DNA of 64,000 nucleotides from Chloroflexota bacterium (GCA_026710655.1 JAPOQN010000032.1:1-64000); one strand, 5' to 3'. Shown: positions 24,213 through 33,015, counted from the stretch's first letter. Made by a program: numbers and translations. The notes: generated from the letters alone by a model not told the origin.

Positions 24213-25486
24213 GCGCGCTGCGCCTCCTCCAGCGTGATCGCGTCGTCGATGATGGCGTCCGCCTTCAGTTGCTCCAGCCGCTCCTCCGGGTAGCCCAGCA
24301 GGTCGCGCAGGACGTCGCGCGTGTCCGCGCCCAGCCACGGCGAGGGCGTCTGCACCCCCACTTCGAAGCCGTCCATCTGCACGGGGATGTCCTCGTACCG
24401 CTTCTCCCCCAGCACCGGGTCGTCGAGCGTCGTGTAGAGCTCGCGGAAAGCGAGCTGCGGGTCGCCATGCACCTTGTCCTCGACCGTCTGCGCGACCCCC
24501 GCGGGCACACCCGCTTCCTGCAGCGCGACCATCGCCTCGCGGGCGTTACGATCGCGCGTCCACGCCTCGATGCGCGCGTCGACCTCGTCCTCGTGCGCGA
24601 GCCGCCCCGCCAGCGTCGCCAGGTCTCCGCGCTCCGCAAGGTCGTCCGCCCCCAGCACCCGGCACAGCGCCGACCACTCCTCCGGCTCCCGCACCGAGAT
24701 CGCCAGCCACGAGTCCTCCCCCCGGCAGCGGTAGGCGTTGTTCGGACAGAAGTTGCCGTACAGGTCGCGGTTGCCCTTCGGTCGCACCTGCGCCCCGTTC
24801 ATGGCGACATCGAGCAGCATCGGCCCAAGCAGGGCGCATCCATGCTGGCTCTGCCCGGCGTCGAAGAACTCGCCCTCGCCGGTCGCCCGCCGCCGCTCCA
24901 GCCCCTTCAGGATGGCGGCCGCGTTCATGACGGCGCCCATGTGGTCCATGTAGGAGAAGCCCCAGCCAGCGGGCTCGCGGTCTGGTAGGCCCGAGGTCGC
25001 CGTCAGGCCGCTGTACGCCTGCGCCGTCGGCCCGACCGAGCGGTAGCCAGCGTACGGACCGGTCTGCCCGAACCCCGAGGCCGACAGGTAGATGATGTCC
25101 GGGCGGATGGCGCGCACCGACTCGTAGTCGAGTCCCCAGCGCTTCATCACGCCGGGCGAGAAGCTCTCCGCGATCACATCGCAGTGTGGGATCAGCTCTC
25201 GCGCGATGTCCTTGCCGGCGTCCGTCGACATGTCGATGGCGACGCTCCGCTTGCCCACGTTGATCTGCGCGAAGAAGCCGCCCCGGTTCATCCCCGGACG
25301 CCCGTCCGCGTGCGGCCCCGAGAGCCGCAGGAAGTCGAGCGCGGGCGGGTGCGGCCACTCGATTCGCAGGATCTCCGCCCCCAGCGTTGCGAGGATGCGG
25401 GTCGAGCCCGCCCCCGCCAGGTGCCGCGTGAAGTCGAGCACGCGGATGCCGTCGAGGGGGCCGGGCAGGGAGCCGCTCGCCGGCAT
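24209..25486 (-). CDS. Family III CoA-transferase, partner subunit
   Basis: 425 residues, clearly CaiB/BaiF type: I-R-V-L-D-F-T-R-H-L-A-G-A-G-S-T-R-I-L-A, K-R-S-V-A-I-D-M-S-T, and Y-L-S-A-S-G-F-G-Q-T-G-P-Y. In the active-site strand it reads F-F-D-A-G-Q-S-Q-H-G, so His replaces the FRC-type Asp169. Because the next gene encodes a second family III subunit with that Asp and overlaps it by 4 bases, this one may shape the second half of a heteromeric enzyme or bind CoA only. The gene starts 3 bases after the upstream kinase-like gene. Confidence 0.87.
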   Translation of the reverse strand: MPASGSLPGPLDGIRVLDFTRHLAGAGSTRILATLGAEILRIEWPHPPALDFLRLSGPHADGRPGMNRGGFFAQINVGKRSVAIDMSTDAGKDIARELIPHCDVIAESFSPGVMKRWGLDYESVRAIRPDIIYLSASGFGQTGPYAGYRSVGPTAQAYSGLTATSGLPDREPAGWGFSYMDHMGAVMNAAAILKGLERRRATGEGEFFDAGQSQHGCALLGPMLLDVAMNGAQVRPKGNRDLYGNFCPNNAYRCRGEDSWLAISVREPEEWSALCRVLGADDLAERGDLATLAGRLAHEDEVDARIEAWTRDRNAREAMVALQEAGVPAGVAQTVEDKVHGDPQLAFRELYTTLDDPVLGEKRYEDIPVQMDGFEVGVQTPSPWLGADTRDVLRDLLGYPEERLEQLKADAIIDDAITLEEAQRA

Positions 25487-25489
25487 GCC

Positions 25490-26485
25490 CTAGCCGCCGT
25501 CCAGCAGTTCGAGGGCGCGCCGCATGAGGTAAGGCGTCGAGAGGGCCGTGTCCTCCCACGACTCGTCCGGGCGCTTGCCCGAGCGGTGCAGGTACAGGTT
25601 GAAGCCGCTGATGATCCCGAACTTGTACGCCGCCAGCGCGCGGTACCAGGCGATGTCGCCCGGGTCGCTGCCGTACGTGTCGATGTACTCGGCGATGAGC
25701 TCATCCGGGGAAGGCAGTGCGTGCCGGAGCCCGTTTTTCCATGCGGTCGCGTCCGCGAACGTGATCACCCAGCCGAGGTCGTTCAGCGTCGCCCCCACCC
25801 CCCACAGCTCCCAGTCGATGATCGCCTGGAGCTTCCCGTCGAAGTTGTAGAACACGTTCGACCACTGGAAGTCGCCGTGGAAGATGCCGATGCGGGGAGC
25901 GTCCGGGAGGCGCTCCAGCAGTTTCTCTCGCACGGCCGGGGCGAGCGCCACCAGGTCCATGTCGCCCGAGCGCTCGTAGAAGCGGTCCCAGCGGGTCACG
26001 TCCGGCTCCAGCTCCAGCGGCGGGCCGTCGTCGGGCACGAATTCCTGCCAGTCGAGCAGGTGCAGTGACGCCAGCGCGCGCATCGCCTGGAAGGCGACGG
26101 GCCGCATCTCCTCGGCGGGCATCTCCCAGCCCCAGTCGCTGCGCAGCACATCGCCATCGAGCTTGTTCACGATGAAGTACGGCGATCCGAACCAGCGCTC
26201 GTCCTCGCCCGACCAGACCACGTCGACCACCGGTACGTCGGTGTCCCGCAGCGCATGCACGACGCGCGCCTGCCGGATCACGTCGGCCGTGCCTACGCGA
26301 CGCACGTTCGGCGGTGGCACGCGCAGCACGTAGGAGCGCGATTCACCATTCGAGGTCGCCGTGAATCCGAAGGAGAAGCCCGCGTGCCCCGGCATCGCCT
26401 CGACGTCCGAGACAGTTACCTCGGGATCGCCAAGGTGCTCGCGACAGAACGGGACGAGGCGTTCGGAAAGCTCGGCGAGGTCCAT
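25490..26485 (-). CDS. APH-like phosphotransferase
   Basis: 331 residues of the aminoglycoside-phosphotransferase/kinase-like fold. Catalytic and metal motifs are I-F-H-G-D-F-Q-W-S-N-V (catalytic Asp, Asn) and I-I-D-W-E-L-W-G (metal Asp). N-terminal G-F-S-F-G-F-T is the nucleotide loop. This subgroup is often next to acyl-CoA dehydrogenases and CoA enzymes in actinobacterial and Chloroflexota catabolic operons, where it may phosphorylate hydroxyl groups on hydroxyacyl intermediates. It sits inside the CoA-transferase/lyase operon with a 3-base gap downstream. Substrate unknown. Confidence 0.86.
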   Translation of the reverse strand: MDLAELSERLVPFCREHLGDPEVTVSDVEAMPGHAGFSFGFTATSNGESRSYVLRVPPPNVRRVGTADVIRQARVVHALRDTDVPVVDVVWSGEDERWFGSPYFIVNKLDGDVLRSDWGWEMPAEEMRPVAFQAMRALASLHLLDWQEFVPDDGPPLELEPDVTRWDRFYERSGDMDLVALAPAVREKLLERLPDAPRIGIFHGDFQWSNVFYNFDGKLQAIIDWELWGVGATLNDLGWVITFADATAWKNGLRHALPSPDELIAEYIDTYGSDPGDIAWYRALAAYKFGIISGFNLYLHRSGKRPDESWEDTALSTPYLMRRALELLDGG

Positions 26486-26536
26486 CAGTGCCTCCGCGCT
26501 GGCGTCGCGATGATACGCGCGCCGCCGAGGCGCTTC

Positions 26537-27751
26537 CTAGTCCATCGCCTGCGCGTGCTCGAGCACCGCCGCCCACGGTGTGCGCTGCTCGATCAGGGGG
26601 CGGTACGACGAGAGCTGCTGCGGCATGTTGAACGTCAGGCCGCCCACGATGATGCCGTCGCGCTGGTACCCGGCCACGAATTCGAGGCTCTCCAGCGAGC
26701 CGTGCAACACCTCGAATGGGTCGTCCGGGCGCATGTGGCCCAGCGACTGGATGCTCGCGTCGTACTGGTCCGACCAGACGTAGGGCACCGACGCGAATGG
26801 CCGCGCCTCGCCCGGCTCGGCCAGCAGGTTGCGCGCAACCTGGCGGCTCTGGTGGATCACGTTCGTCCAGTGCTCGACCCGCATCTCCTCTTCGTAGATG
26901 GGGTTGTACCAGCGGCATACGTCCCCGATGGCGTAGACGGCCGGCGCCGCCATGAGGGTGGAGTCGCAGACGATGCCGTCGCGCAGCTCCAGTCCCGACC
27001 CCTCCAGCCACCCCGTCTCCGGCGCGACCCCGATCCCGACCACCACCAGGTCCGCCTCCACCGTCGACCCATCCGCCAGCACAACCCGCTCGACCCGCTC
27101 ATCCCCCTCGAACCCCGCCACGAGTGCGCCACAGCGAACATCCACCCCGCGCTGGCGGTGCAGGTTCGCGCAGGCCTCCCCGACCTCCGCGCCGACCGCG
27201 TTCGCGAGCGGCGCCGGCAGGGCTTCGATCAGCGTCACCTCGAGCCCCGCGCTACGGGCGACCGATGCCACTTCCGCGCCGATGAACCCCGCGCCCACCA
27301 CCGCCACCCGCGGCTCCTTCGCCAGCTCGGCGCGGATCCGCATCGAGTCGTCGATGGTGCGCAGCGTGTAGATGCCCGCGAGGTCGGGCGTGTTCGGGAG
27401 CGTTCGCGGCGTCGCGCCCGTGGCGATGACGAGTGCGTCGAAGGCGACGCTGCCGCCGTCGCTCAGCGCGACTTCGCGCGCCTCCAGGTCCAGCCCCTCC
27501 GCGCGCACACCGAGCCGCAGGTCGAGGGCCAGCTTGTCGACGGTGTCGGGTGCGTCGAGCAGCGTCTGCTCGGGTCCCCACTGGCCCGCCAGCAGCTGTT
27601 TCGAGAGAGGCGGGCGGTCGTAGGGGTAGTGGGGCTCGGCCCCGATGAGGGTGATGCTTCCCTCGAACTTGCCCCGCCCGCGCAGACCCTGCGCCGTGCG
27701 AAGCCCGCCCAGGGAAGCGCCGACGATGGCGATTCGCTCGGGATGAGGCAT
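26537..27751 (-). CDS. FAD/NAD(P)-dependent ferredoxin-type reductase
   Basis: 404 residues. The FAD dinucleotide motif is I-A-I-V-G-A-S-L-G-G at residue 6, then Y-D-R-P-P-L-S-K, A-T-G-A-T-P-R at about 110, a second nucleotide motif V-A-V-V-G-A-G-F-I-G-A-E for NAD(P)H, and Y-A-I-G-D-V-C near the C-terminal third. This layout is that of ferredoxin/putidaredoxin and rubredoxin reductases that feed P450s and dioxygenases. It is the first gene of the catabolic operon, 51 bases before the kinase-like gene, and could also serve the P450 encoded at 6072. The Met at 27751 is the natural start. Confidence 0.9.
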   Translation of the reverse strand: MPHPERIAIVGASLGGLRTAQGLRGRGKFEGSITLIGAEPHYPYDRPPLSKQLLAGQWGPEQTLLDAPDTVDKLALDLRLGVRAEGLDLEAREVALSDGGSVAFDALVIATGATPRTLPNTPDLAGIYTLRTIDDSMRIRAELAKEPRVAVVGAGFIGAEVASVARSAGLEVTLIEALPAPLANAVGAEVGEACANLHRQRGVDVRCGALVAGFEGDERVERVVLADGSTVEADLVVVGIGVAPETGWLEGSGLELRDGIVCDSTLMAAPAVYAIGDVCRWYNPIYEEEMRVEHWTNVIHQSRQVARNLLAEPGEARPFASVPYVWSDQYDASIQSLGHMRPDDPFEVLHGSLESLEFVAGYQRDGIIVGGLTFNMPQQLSSYRPLIEQRTPWAAVLEHAQAMD

Positions 27752-27867
27752 CGCGCGATTCTCTGGAGCGTCCGCTGTGGCGTCAACCGCGTTCGTGGCG
27801 TGCCCAGCTCCCAGCCCCCACAATGCCCCCCGCCGCCGGTACGTCCGGTGCGAGAGGAGCCCACCCG

Positions 27868-28350
27868 ATGGCCACCCGCGAAGCAATCGTCGAGACCATC
27901 CGCAAGAGCGACGCCCGTGCCGAGGCGCTGCGCGAGCGCATCATCGCCGCCCCCGAGGCGCCCCTCGCCGATGGCGAGTGGAGCGTCCGCGATGCGCTCT
28001 GCCACCTCGCCGCCCGCGCCAACCCCCTCCCCTTGATCGACATGGTGAGCGCGATGCTGGAGGCTGAAGGCGAGCCGCCCGCAATCGACCCCGATGCCCA
28101 GAACGCGGCGCAGATCACCGAGCGCGCGGGCAAGTCCGCCGCGGAGGTCCTCGACGAGATGCACGCCGCCTACGAGGAGGCGATCGCCGGCATCGCGACG
28201 CTCGACGACGACACGCTGGGGAAGGGCCTGAAGCTGCCCGGCATGGAGAACGAGATCCAGATGTCCGACCTCGTCGTCATGTCCATGGGCATGCACGTCG
28301 ATTCCCACCTCGGCGACGTCGAGGCTGCGCTGGACGCCGCCGGCGCCTAG
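27868..28350 (+). CDS. DinB-like / maleylpyruvate isomerase N-terminal-type protein
   Basis: 160 residues, mostly helical. The pattern of a first helix ending in L-A-D-G-E-W-S-V-R-D-A-L-C-H-L-A-A-R and a later M-S-M-G-M-H-V-D-S-H-L matches the four-helix DinB/MDMPI fold, with the usual metal-ligand His residues. The family includes thiol-dependent S-transferases and many proteins without known activity. It starts at ATG behind GAGAGGAG, divergent from the flavin reductase. It is convergent with the APH-like gene, with 1 base between stops. Confidence 0.72.
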   Translation: MATREAIVETIRKSDARAEALRERIIAAPEAPLADGEWSVRDALCHLAARANPLPLIDMVSAMLEAEGEPPAIDPDAQNAAQITERAGKSAAEVLDEMHAAYEEAIAGIATLDDDTLGKGLKLPGMENEIQMSDLVVMSMGMHVDSHLGDVEAALDAAGA

Positions 28351-28351
28351 C

Positions 28352-29455
28352 TCAGCTCGGTAGAACGGAGGCGGCGTCGAGGTCCTCGATCGCCGTGAAG
28401 CAGCGGCGCGAGACCTCTGTGGCCAGCTCCAGGTGGCGTGCGCTGTCCCCGGCCAGCCCTCCTCCCATCCCGATGGGGTAGACCGCGCACCAGAGGATCG
28501 CCAGCCGGTAGTCCTCGAAGCAGTCGTCGAACGAGTAATCCCTCACGCCGGCCGCCACGAGCGTGTCGTGGTAGCGCCGCACGAGGTCCCGCTCGGTCGC
28601 GCGTCGCTGCTCGACATCGAGGCTCTGGCTGGTGAAGTAGGCGATGTCGTAGGGACCGCGAGCGCGCGCCATCAGCTGGAAGTCGATAACCGTGATGGGA
28701 TCGCCCTCCCGCTCCGGGAAGAACATGTTGTCGAGCCGGTAGTCCCCGTGGATGACCGTCACCGGCGGCGTCGCGAACCGCTTGAACACCCAGTCCATGT
28801 TTGCCCACGTGCGCTCCACGCCCGATACCAGGGCGGGCGTGAGCATGTGTCCGAAGTTCTCCTGGTAGACCGGCCAGAACCCCTGCAGCGTCGCCGGCGC
28901 CATCTGCCAGACAGGCCCGTCCGTCTTCGGAATCCACGCCAGTTCATCGGTGTCTGCCTTGCCCCACCAGGTCGCATGGAACCCGGCGGACTGGGTCACC
29001 ACCTGCTCCGCTTCCGCCGGAGAGGGCGAGGTCATCTGGTCGCCGATGCGCAGCTTGCCCTGCAGGTCCTCCAGGACCGTCACGCCGTCGCCCACCTCGG
29101 AGTCGTAGGCGGTGTAGTACGCCCGCACAGTTGGCATCGCCGTAAGCGAAGGCCGCAGGTCTTGGAAGAAGCGCGCCTCGGACACGTAGATGCCGTACTG
29201 CCGCGCGAAGTCCCGGTTGAACTCCGCCTGCGCCGCGAACTTCGCGATCAGCGTGTCCGGCGCGCCTGCGCGAGGCCGGTCGTAGGTCAGCGTTAGCCGT
29301 GCGAGAGAACCAAGGAATCCGAAGGCCTCGCCCATGGGGCTTGCTTCCACGCCCACGACGCGCTCGTCCTCCAGCGTTCCGCTCGAACGCAGCGCGGCGG
29401 TGAGCCAGTCGGGCGTGAAGTCATCGGCTGTCAGGGGGATGGGCAGGTCGCTCAT
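28352..29455 (-). CDS. APH/EcKL-like kinase, tandem copy 2
   Basis: 367 residues, same family and same N-terminus (M-S-D-L-P-x-P) as the gene just upstream. Motifs are T-V-L-E-D-L-Q-G, V-I-H-G-D-Y-R-L-D-N-M-F-F (catalytic Asp/Asn), I-T-V-I-D-F-Q-L-M (metal Asp), and the closing D-Y-S-F-D-D-C-F-E-D-Y-R. These CHK-kinase-like proteins phosphorylate small hydroxylated molecules; the bacterial ones often lie in lipid or terpenoid degradation clusters. The ATG at 29455 is preceded by GGAG; a GTG two codons upstream also works. It is 49 bases after its paralog. Confidence 0.85.
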   Translation of the reverse strand: MSDLPIPLTADDFTPDWLTAALRSSGTLEDERVVGVEASPMGEAFGFLGSLARLTLTYDRPRAGAPDTLIAKFAAQAEFNRDFARQYGIYVSEARFFQDLRPSLTAMPTVRAYYTAYDSEVGDGVTVLEDLQGKLRIGDQMTSPSPAEAEQVVTQSAGFHATWWGKADTDELAWIPKTDGPVWQMAPATLQGFWPVYQENFGHMLTPALVSGVERTWANMDWVFKRFATPPVTVIHGDYRLDNMFFPEREGDPITVIDFQLMARARGPYDIAYFTSQSLDVEQRRATERDLVRRYHDTLVAAGVRDYSFDDCFEDYRLAILWCAVYPIGMGGGLAGDSARHLELATEVSRRCFTAIEDLDAASVLPS

Positions 29456-29504
29456 GGGCACACTCCGGTGGGGTTGCGTCTTGTCGTCTCTGGTCCCGAC
29501 CGGC

Positions 29505-30605
29505 TCAGCTCGGCAGGACCGAGACCGAGTCGAGGTCGAGGATGGTGTTGAACGACCGCTTCGAGACCTCGGCCGCGATCTGCACGGCGCGCTCGTTGTG
29601 GGCCATGCCCCCGCCCATCGCGACGGGGTACATCACGCACCAGAGCGAAGCGAGCCGGTAGTCCTCGAAGCAGTCGTCGAAGGAGTAGTCCCGCACGCCG
29701 CCGGCCACGAGGCCGTCGTGGTAGCGCTTTACGAGCGCCCGCTCGTGCTCGCGCCGGAGCTCCACGTCGATGCTCTGGCTCATGAAGTAGGCCACGTCGT
29801 AAGGCCCCCGCCCGCGCGACATGAGCTGCCAGTCGATGATCGTGATGGGGTCGCCTTCCCTGGCCGGGAAGAACATGTTGTCCATGCGGTAGTCGCCGTG
29901 GACGAGCGTCATCGGCCCCCGGCTGAGCTGCTGTCCCAGCCAGGGCAGCCCCTCCCACGTGCGCTCGATGATGTCCGCCATGCCGGGCAGCAGGAGGTGC
30001 CCCGAGTCCTGCTGGTAGGTCGGCCAGAGGGAAGGCAGGGTCTGCGCGGTCATCGCCCAGACCGGCCCGTCGAAGGCCGGCACCCACGAGATCGTGTCTT
30101 CGTCCGTCCTGCCCCACCAGGTCGCGTGCAGGTCGGCGATCTGCGTCATCAGCTGTTCCGCCTCCCTCACCGAGGCGCCGGCGAGCTGGTCGCCCACCCG
30201 CAGCTTCCCGTCGAGGTCCTCGAGCAGGATCACGCCGTTTCCCGTCTCCTCGTCGATGTCGGCGTAGAAGGCCTCGGGCGTCGGCATGGCCGTGATCGTG
30301 CTCTTAATCTCGTTGAAGAAGCGCGCCTCGCGCTGGTACACCTGGTACTGCACCGCAAGGCCCCGGTTCACGTCCACGAGCGCGGGGAACTTGGCCACGA
30401 CGGTTGCCGGGGCGCCCGCACGGGGTCGGTCGTAGGTGAGCGCGAGCCGCGCCAGCGATCCCAGGAAGCCCGCGCCCTCGCCCACCGGCGTCGCCTCGAC
30501 GGCCGTCACGCGTTCGTCCGCCAGCGTCCCGCTTGAACGCAGGGCATCGGTCACCCAGTCGGGCGTGAACTCCTCGGCGGTCATCGGAACTGGCAGATCA
30601 GACAT
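29505..30605 (-). CDS. APH/EcKL-like kinase, tandem copy 1
   Basis: 366 residues, an in-place duplicate of the next gene with high identity over its whole length: I-L-L-E-D-L-D-G, L-V-H-G-D-Y-R-M-D-N-M-F-F, I-T-I-I-D-W-Q-L-M and the same D-Y-S-F-D-D-C-F-E-D-Y-R ending. All kinase residues are intact in both copies, so both are probably active, perhaps on related substrates. It starts at ATG behind GGAGGGAA and is divergent from the aldolase gene at 30730, sharing a 124-bp upstream region. Confidence 0.86.
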   Translation of the reverse strand: MSDLPVPMTAEEFTPDWVTDALRSSGTLADERVTAVEATPVGEGAGFLGSLARLALTYDRPRAGAPATVVAKFPALVDVNRGLAVQYQVYQREARFFNEIKSTITAMPTPEAFYADIDEETGNGVILLEDLDGKLRVGDQLAGASVREAEQLMTQIADLHATWWGRTDEDTISWVPAFDGPVWAMTAQTLPSLWPTYQQDSGHLLLPGMADIIERTWEGLPWLGQQLSRGPMTLVHGDYRMDNMFFPAREGDPITIIDWQLMSRGRGPYDVAYFMSQSIDVELRREHERALVKRYHDGLVAGGVRDYSFDDCFEDYRLASLWCVMYPVAMGGGMAHNERAVQIAAEVSKRSFNTILDLDSVSVLPS

Positions 30606-30729
30606 GGGGTTCCCTCCAGCCCGGCATCCTAGGACGCTGCCACCTTGCGGGCCACGCTGAAAGGGGGCCTGCCTTGCCTTCCCTGCTCGCACCTCGTATC
30701 CCTTACGCACCACGCACCGGGAGGCGACC

Positions 30730-31557
30730 ATGAACGGCGCAGAACTGAAGGCAAAGACCCGCGCGGGAGGCATCGTCTACGGGACGATGCTTTCGGCCGC
30801 CCGTAACCCCCGCTGGGCGACGACCGTCGCCGGCCTCGGCCTCGACTACGTCATCGTCGACAGCGAGCACGCCCCCCGCGGCCGCACCGAGATCGCCGAC
30901 CTCCTCGCTGGACTGAACAGCGTCGACATCGTCCCCATCGTGCGCGTCCCCATCCCCAGCTCCCACTACATAACAATGGCCCTCGACGCAGGCGCGCAGG
31001 GCATCCTCGCCCCCTACTGCGAGACCGTGGACGAAGTGCGCGAGGTCGTGGGGGCGAGCAAGTGGCGGCCGCTCAAAGGCGAGCTCGTACGGCGCGTGGT
31101 CGAACAGGGCGAGTTCCCCAGCGACGCTTCCCGCGAGTACCTCGAGCGACGCAACCGCAACAGCGTCTGCATCGTCGGCATCGAGAGCGTGCCCGCCATG
31201 GAGGCGCTCGAGGACATCGTCGCCATCGAGGGCGTCGACGCGATCTTCGTCGGACCGAACGATCTCAGCATCTCCCTCGGCGTGCCCGACCAGTACGACC
31301 ACCCCGAGTACGAAGCGGCCCTGCGCACCATCATCGCCACCTGCCAGGCGCGCAATGTGCCCGTTCTCATCCACCACCAGACCACCGAACTGTCGCAGAA
31401 GTGGCTGCGCGAGGGCGCCCGTTTCGTGCTGCACTGCACGGAGACGCGCGCCGTCCACAACGCCTTCCGCGCCGACTTCGCCGCCATCCGCGCCGTCGGC
31501 GAGGAAGTTGGCGGTGGCGAGGCCGAGGACGTGGGCGAGTCGACCGAAACCATCTGA
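30730..31557 (+). CDS. HpcH/HpaI-family aldolase
   Basis: 275 residues of the phosphoenolpyruvate/pyruvate barrel. Marks are G-T-M-L-S-A-A-R-N-P at the start, D-Y-V-I-V-D-S-E-H-A-P-R-G (base/metal region), Q-G-I-L-A-P-Y, I-V-G-I-E-S-V-P-A-M (metal Glu), and V-G-P-N-D-L-S-I-S-L-G. This class-II pyruvate aldolase group makes or splits 2-keto-4-hydroxy acids with divalent metal. It starts at ATG behind GGGAGGCGA. The crotonase gene follows after 69 bases with its own -10-like hexamer, so co-transcription is uncertain. Confidence 0.88.
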   Translation: MNGAELKAKTRAGGIVYGTMLSAARNPRWATTVAGLGLDYVIVDSEHAPRGRTEIADLLAGLNSVDIVPIVRVPIPSSHYITMALDAGAQGILAPYCETVDEVREVVGASKWRPLKGELVRRVVEQGEFPSDASREYLERRNRNSVCIVGIESVPAMEALEDIVAIEGVDAIFVGPNDLSISLGVPDQYDHPEYEAALRTIIATCQARNVPVLIHHQTTELSQKWLREGARFVLHCTETRAVHNAFRADFAAIRAVGEEVGGGEAEDVGESTETI

Positions 31558-31590
31558 GGGCGCTACTCCGCCGAGGCTCGCTCCGACGCG

Positions 31591-31596
31591 TATACT
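31591..31596 (+). promoter_or_regulatory. -10-like TATACT before the crotonase gene
   Basis: TATACT, the best match to the TA-N-R-CT pattern seen here, lies 30 bases before the ATG; a GGGAGG ribosome site is in between, so the message has a short leader. Confidence 0.45.
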
Positions 31597-31626
31597 CACC
31601 GCACCTTCACGGGAGGCCGATTTGTC

Positions 31627-32493
31627 ATGCCTGAATTCCAAACCGTTCTCTACGAAAACCTGACCCCTGAGATCGTGCGCGTTCGCATGAACCGCCCCGA
31701 GGCCCGAAATGCCCAGGACCTGCGGCTCACGCGCGACCTCAACGACGCCTTCGACTACGCCAACCAGGACGACCAGGTGAAGGTCATCATCCTGAGCGGC
31801 GAGGGCCCCCATTTCAACTCCGGCCACGACATGCGCGGAGGCACGGGCCTCGGCTTCAACGATGTCCGGCCGGTGGGTACGTGGGCCAACTTCGACCTCG
31901 AGGGCGCCGAGGGCGCGATGGCCAAGGAGGAGGAGATCTACCTCCAGATGTGCCGCCGTTGGCGCAACCTCCCCAAGCCCATGATCGCCGAGGTCCATGG
32001 CAAGACCATCGCTGGCGGCCTCATGCTGGCCTGGGTCTGTGACATCATCATCGCCTCCGAGGACGCCGAGTTCCGCGACCTGGTCGTTGGCTGGGGCATC
32101 CCGGGCGTCGAGTACTTCGCCCATCCGTGGGAGTTCGCCCATCGCCTCGCCCGCCAGATGCTCTACACGGGTGACTGGGTGAGCGCCCAGCGCGCCTACG
32201 AGGCGGGCATGGTGAACGAGGTCGTACCCCGCGACGAGCTGAGCGAATACGTCGAGAACCTGGCCCACAAGATCGCGGAGAAGCCGTCCTTCGGCCTCAA
32301 GATCACGAAGGAAGCGGTCAACCAGACGCAGGACGCGCAGGGTCTCTGGAACGCCCAGCAGGCCGTGTTCATCATGCACACGCTGGCGCACACGCACTGG
32401 CGCGAGGTCAGCGGCGCCGGCATCTACCAGGGTGAGGGTGCGGCCCCGAGGCCGGGCGGCGGCGCCCGCAGGGAAGCCTCGGCGGCCAACTGA
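31627..32493 (+). CDS. Crotonase-fold protein, enoyl-CoA hydratase family, atypical active site
   Basis: 288 residues. The oxyanion-hole parts are present (F-N-S-G-H-D-M-R-G and I-A-G-G-L-M-L-A). Of the two hydratase glutamates, the place of Glu144 is Val153 (A-E-F-R-D-L-V-V-G) and that of Glu164 is Gln177 (L-A-R-Q-M-L-Y-T-G). A standard hydration mechanism is therefore unlikely; CoA-ester isomerisation, C-C cleavage or thioester hydrolysis remain possible in this fold. The insertion P-G-V-E-Y-F-A-H-P-W-E-F lies between the two sites. It follows an HpcH-type aldolase and precedes a deazaflavin enzyme gene. Confidence 0.87.
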   Translation: MPEFQTVLYENLTPEIVRVRMNRPEARNAQDLRLTRDLNDAFDYANQDDQVKVIILSGEGPHFNSGHDMRGGTGLGFNDVRPVGTWANFDLEGAEGAMAKEEEIYLQMCRRWRNLPKPMIAEVHGKTIAGGLMLAWVCDIIIASEDAEFRDLVVGWGIPGVEYFAHPWEFAHRLARQMLYTGDWVSAQRAYEAGMVNEVVPRDELSEYVENLAHKIAEKPSFGLKITKEAVNQTQDAQGLWNAQQAVFIMHTLAHTHWREVSGAGIYQGEGAAPRPGGGARREASAAN

Positions 32494-32562
32494 CCCAACC
32501 CCATCGCAACCAGCACGAGCGGGCGGCTTCAGGGCCGCCCGCTTCGATCCAGGAGGTCACCC

Positions 32563-33015
32563 GTGCTCTTCGACATCCTCACGCGTCTCAACATCCTCCG
32601 CCCCGTCGAGAGCTTCCTCGTGCGTTACATCGGCTGGTCCCTGATCAGCGCGCACATCAGCCGCCAGAGCGGCGTCCCCTACGTCCCCACGGCCATGCTC
32701 ACGACCGTCGGGCGCAGCAGCGGCGACCTTCGCTCCGTGCCCCTCTTCTACTTCCGTGACGGCCGCGACTTCGTCCTCATCGGCTCGAAGGGTGGCGCTC
32801 CCGCGCACCCCGCCTGGTTCCCGAACCTGGTCGCCAACCCGCAGGCCTGGATGACCGTGAACCGCCGCCGCATCCCCGTCACCGCCGAGGTCGTCGAGGG
32901 CGAAGACCGCGACCGCCTCTGGTCGATCGCCGCCGCCGCCTACCCGCCTTACACCGAGTACCAGGAGCGAGCCAACCCCCGCCAGATCCCGGTCGTCCGC
33001 CTGCGTAGGCGCTAG
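32563..33015 (+). CDS. Deazaflavin (F420)-dependent nitroreductase/quinone reductase family (DDN-type)
   Basis: 150 residues of the split-barrel DDN fold: L-T-T-V-G-R-S-S-G-D-L-R-S-V-P-L-F-Y-F is the typical strand pair, followed by L-I-G-S-K-G-G-A-P-A-H-P-A-W-F-P-N-L (F420-binding) and V-T-A-E-V-V-E. Family members use F420H2 to reduce quinones or nitroimidazoles. The N-terminal amphipathic helix may touch the membrane. It starts at GTG behind CAGGAGG. Together with fbiC and the LLM genes it supports an F420-based metabolism. Confidence 0.88.
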   Translation: MLFDILTRLNILRPVESFLVRYIGWSLISAHISRQSGVPYVPTAMLTTVGRSSGDLRSVPLFYFRDGRDFVLIGSKGGAPAHPAWFPNLVANPQAWMTVNRRRIPVTAEVVEGEDRDRLWSIAAAAYPPYTEYQERANPRQIPVVRLRRR

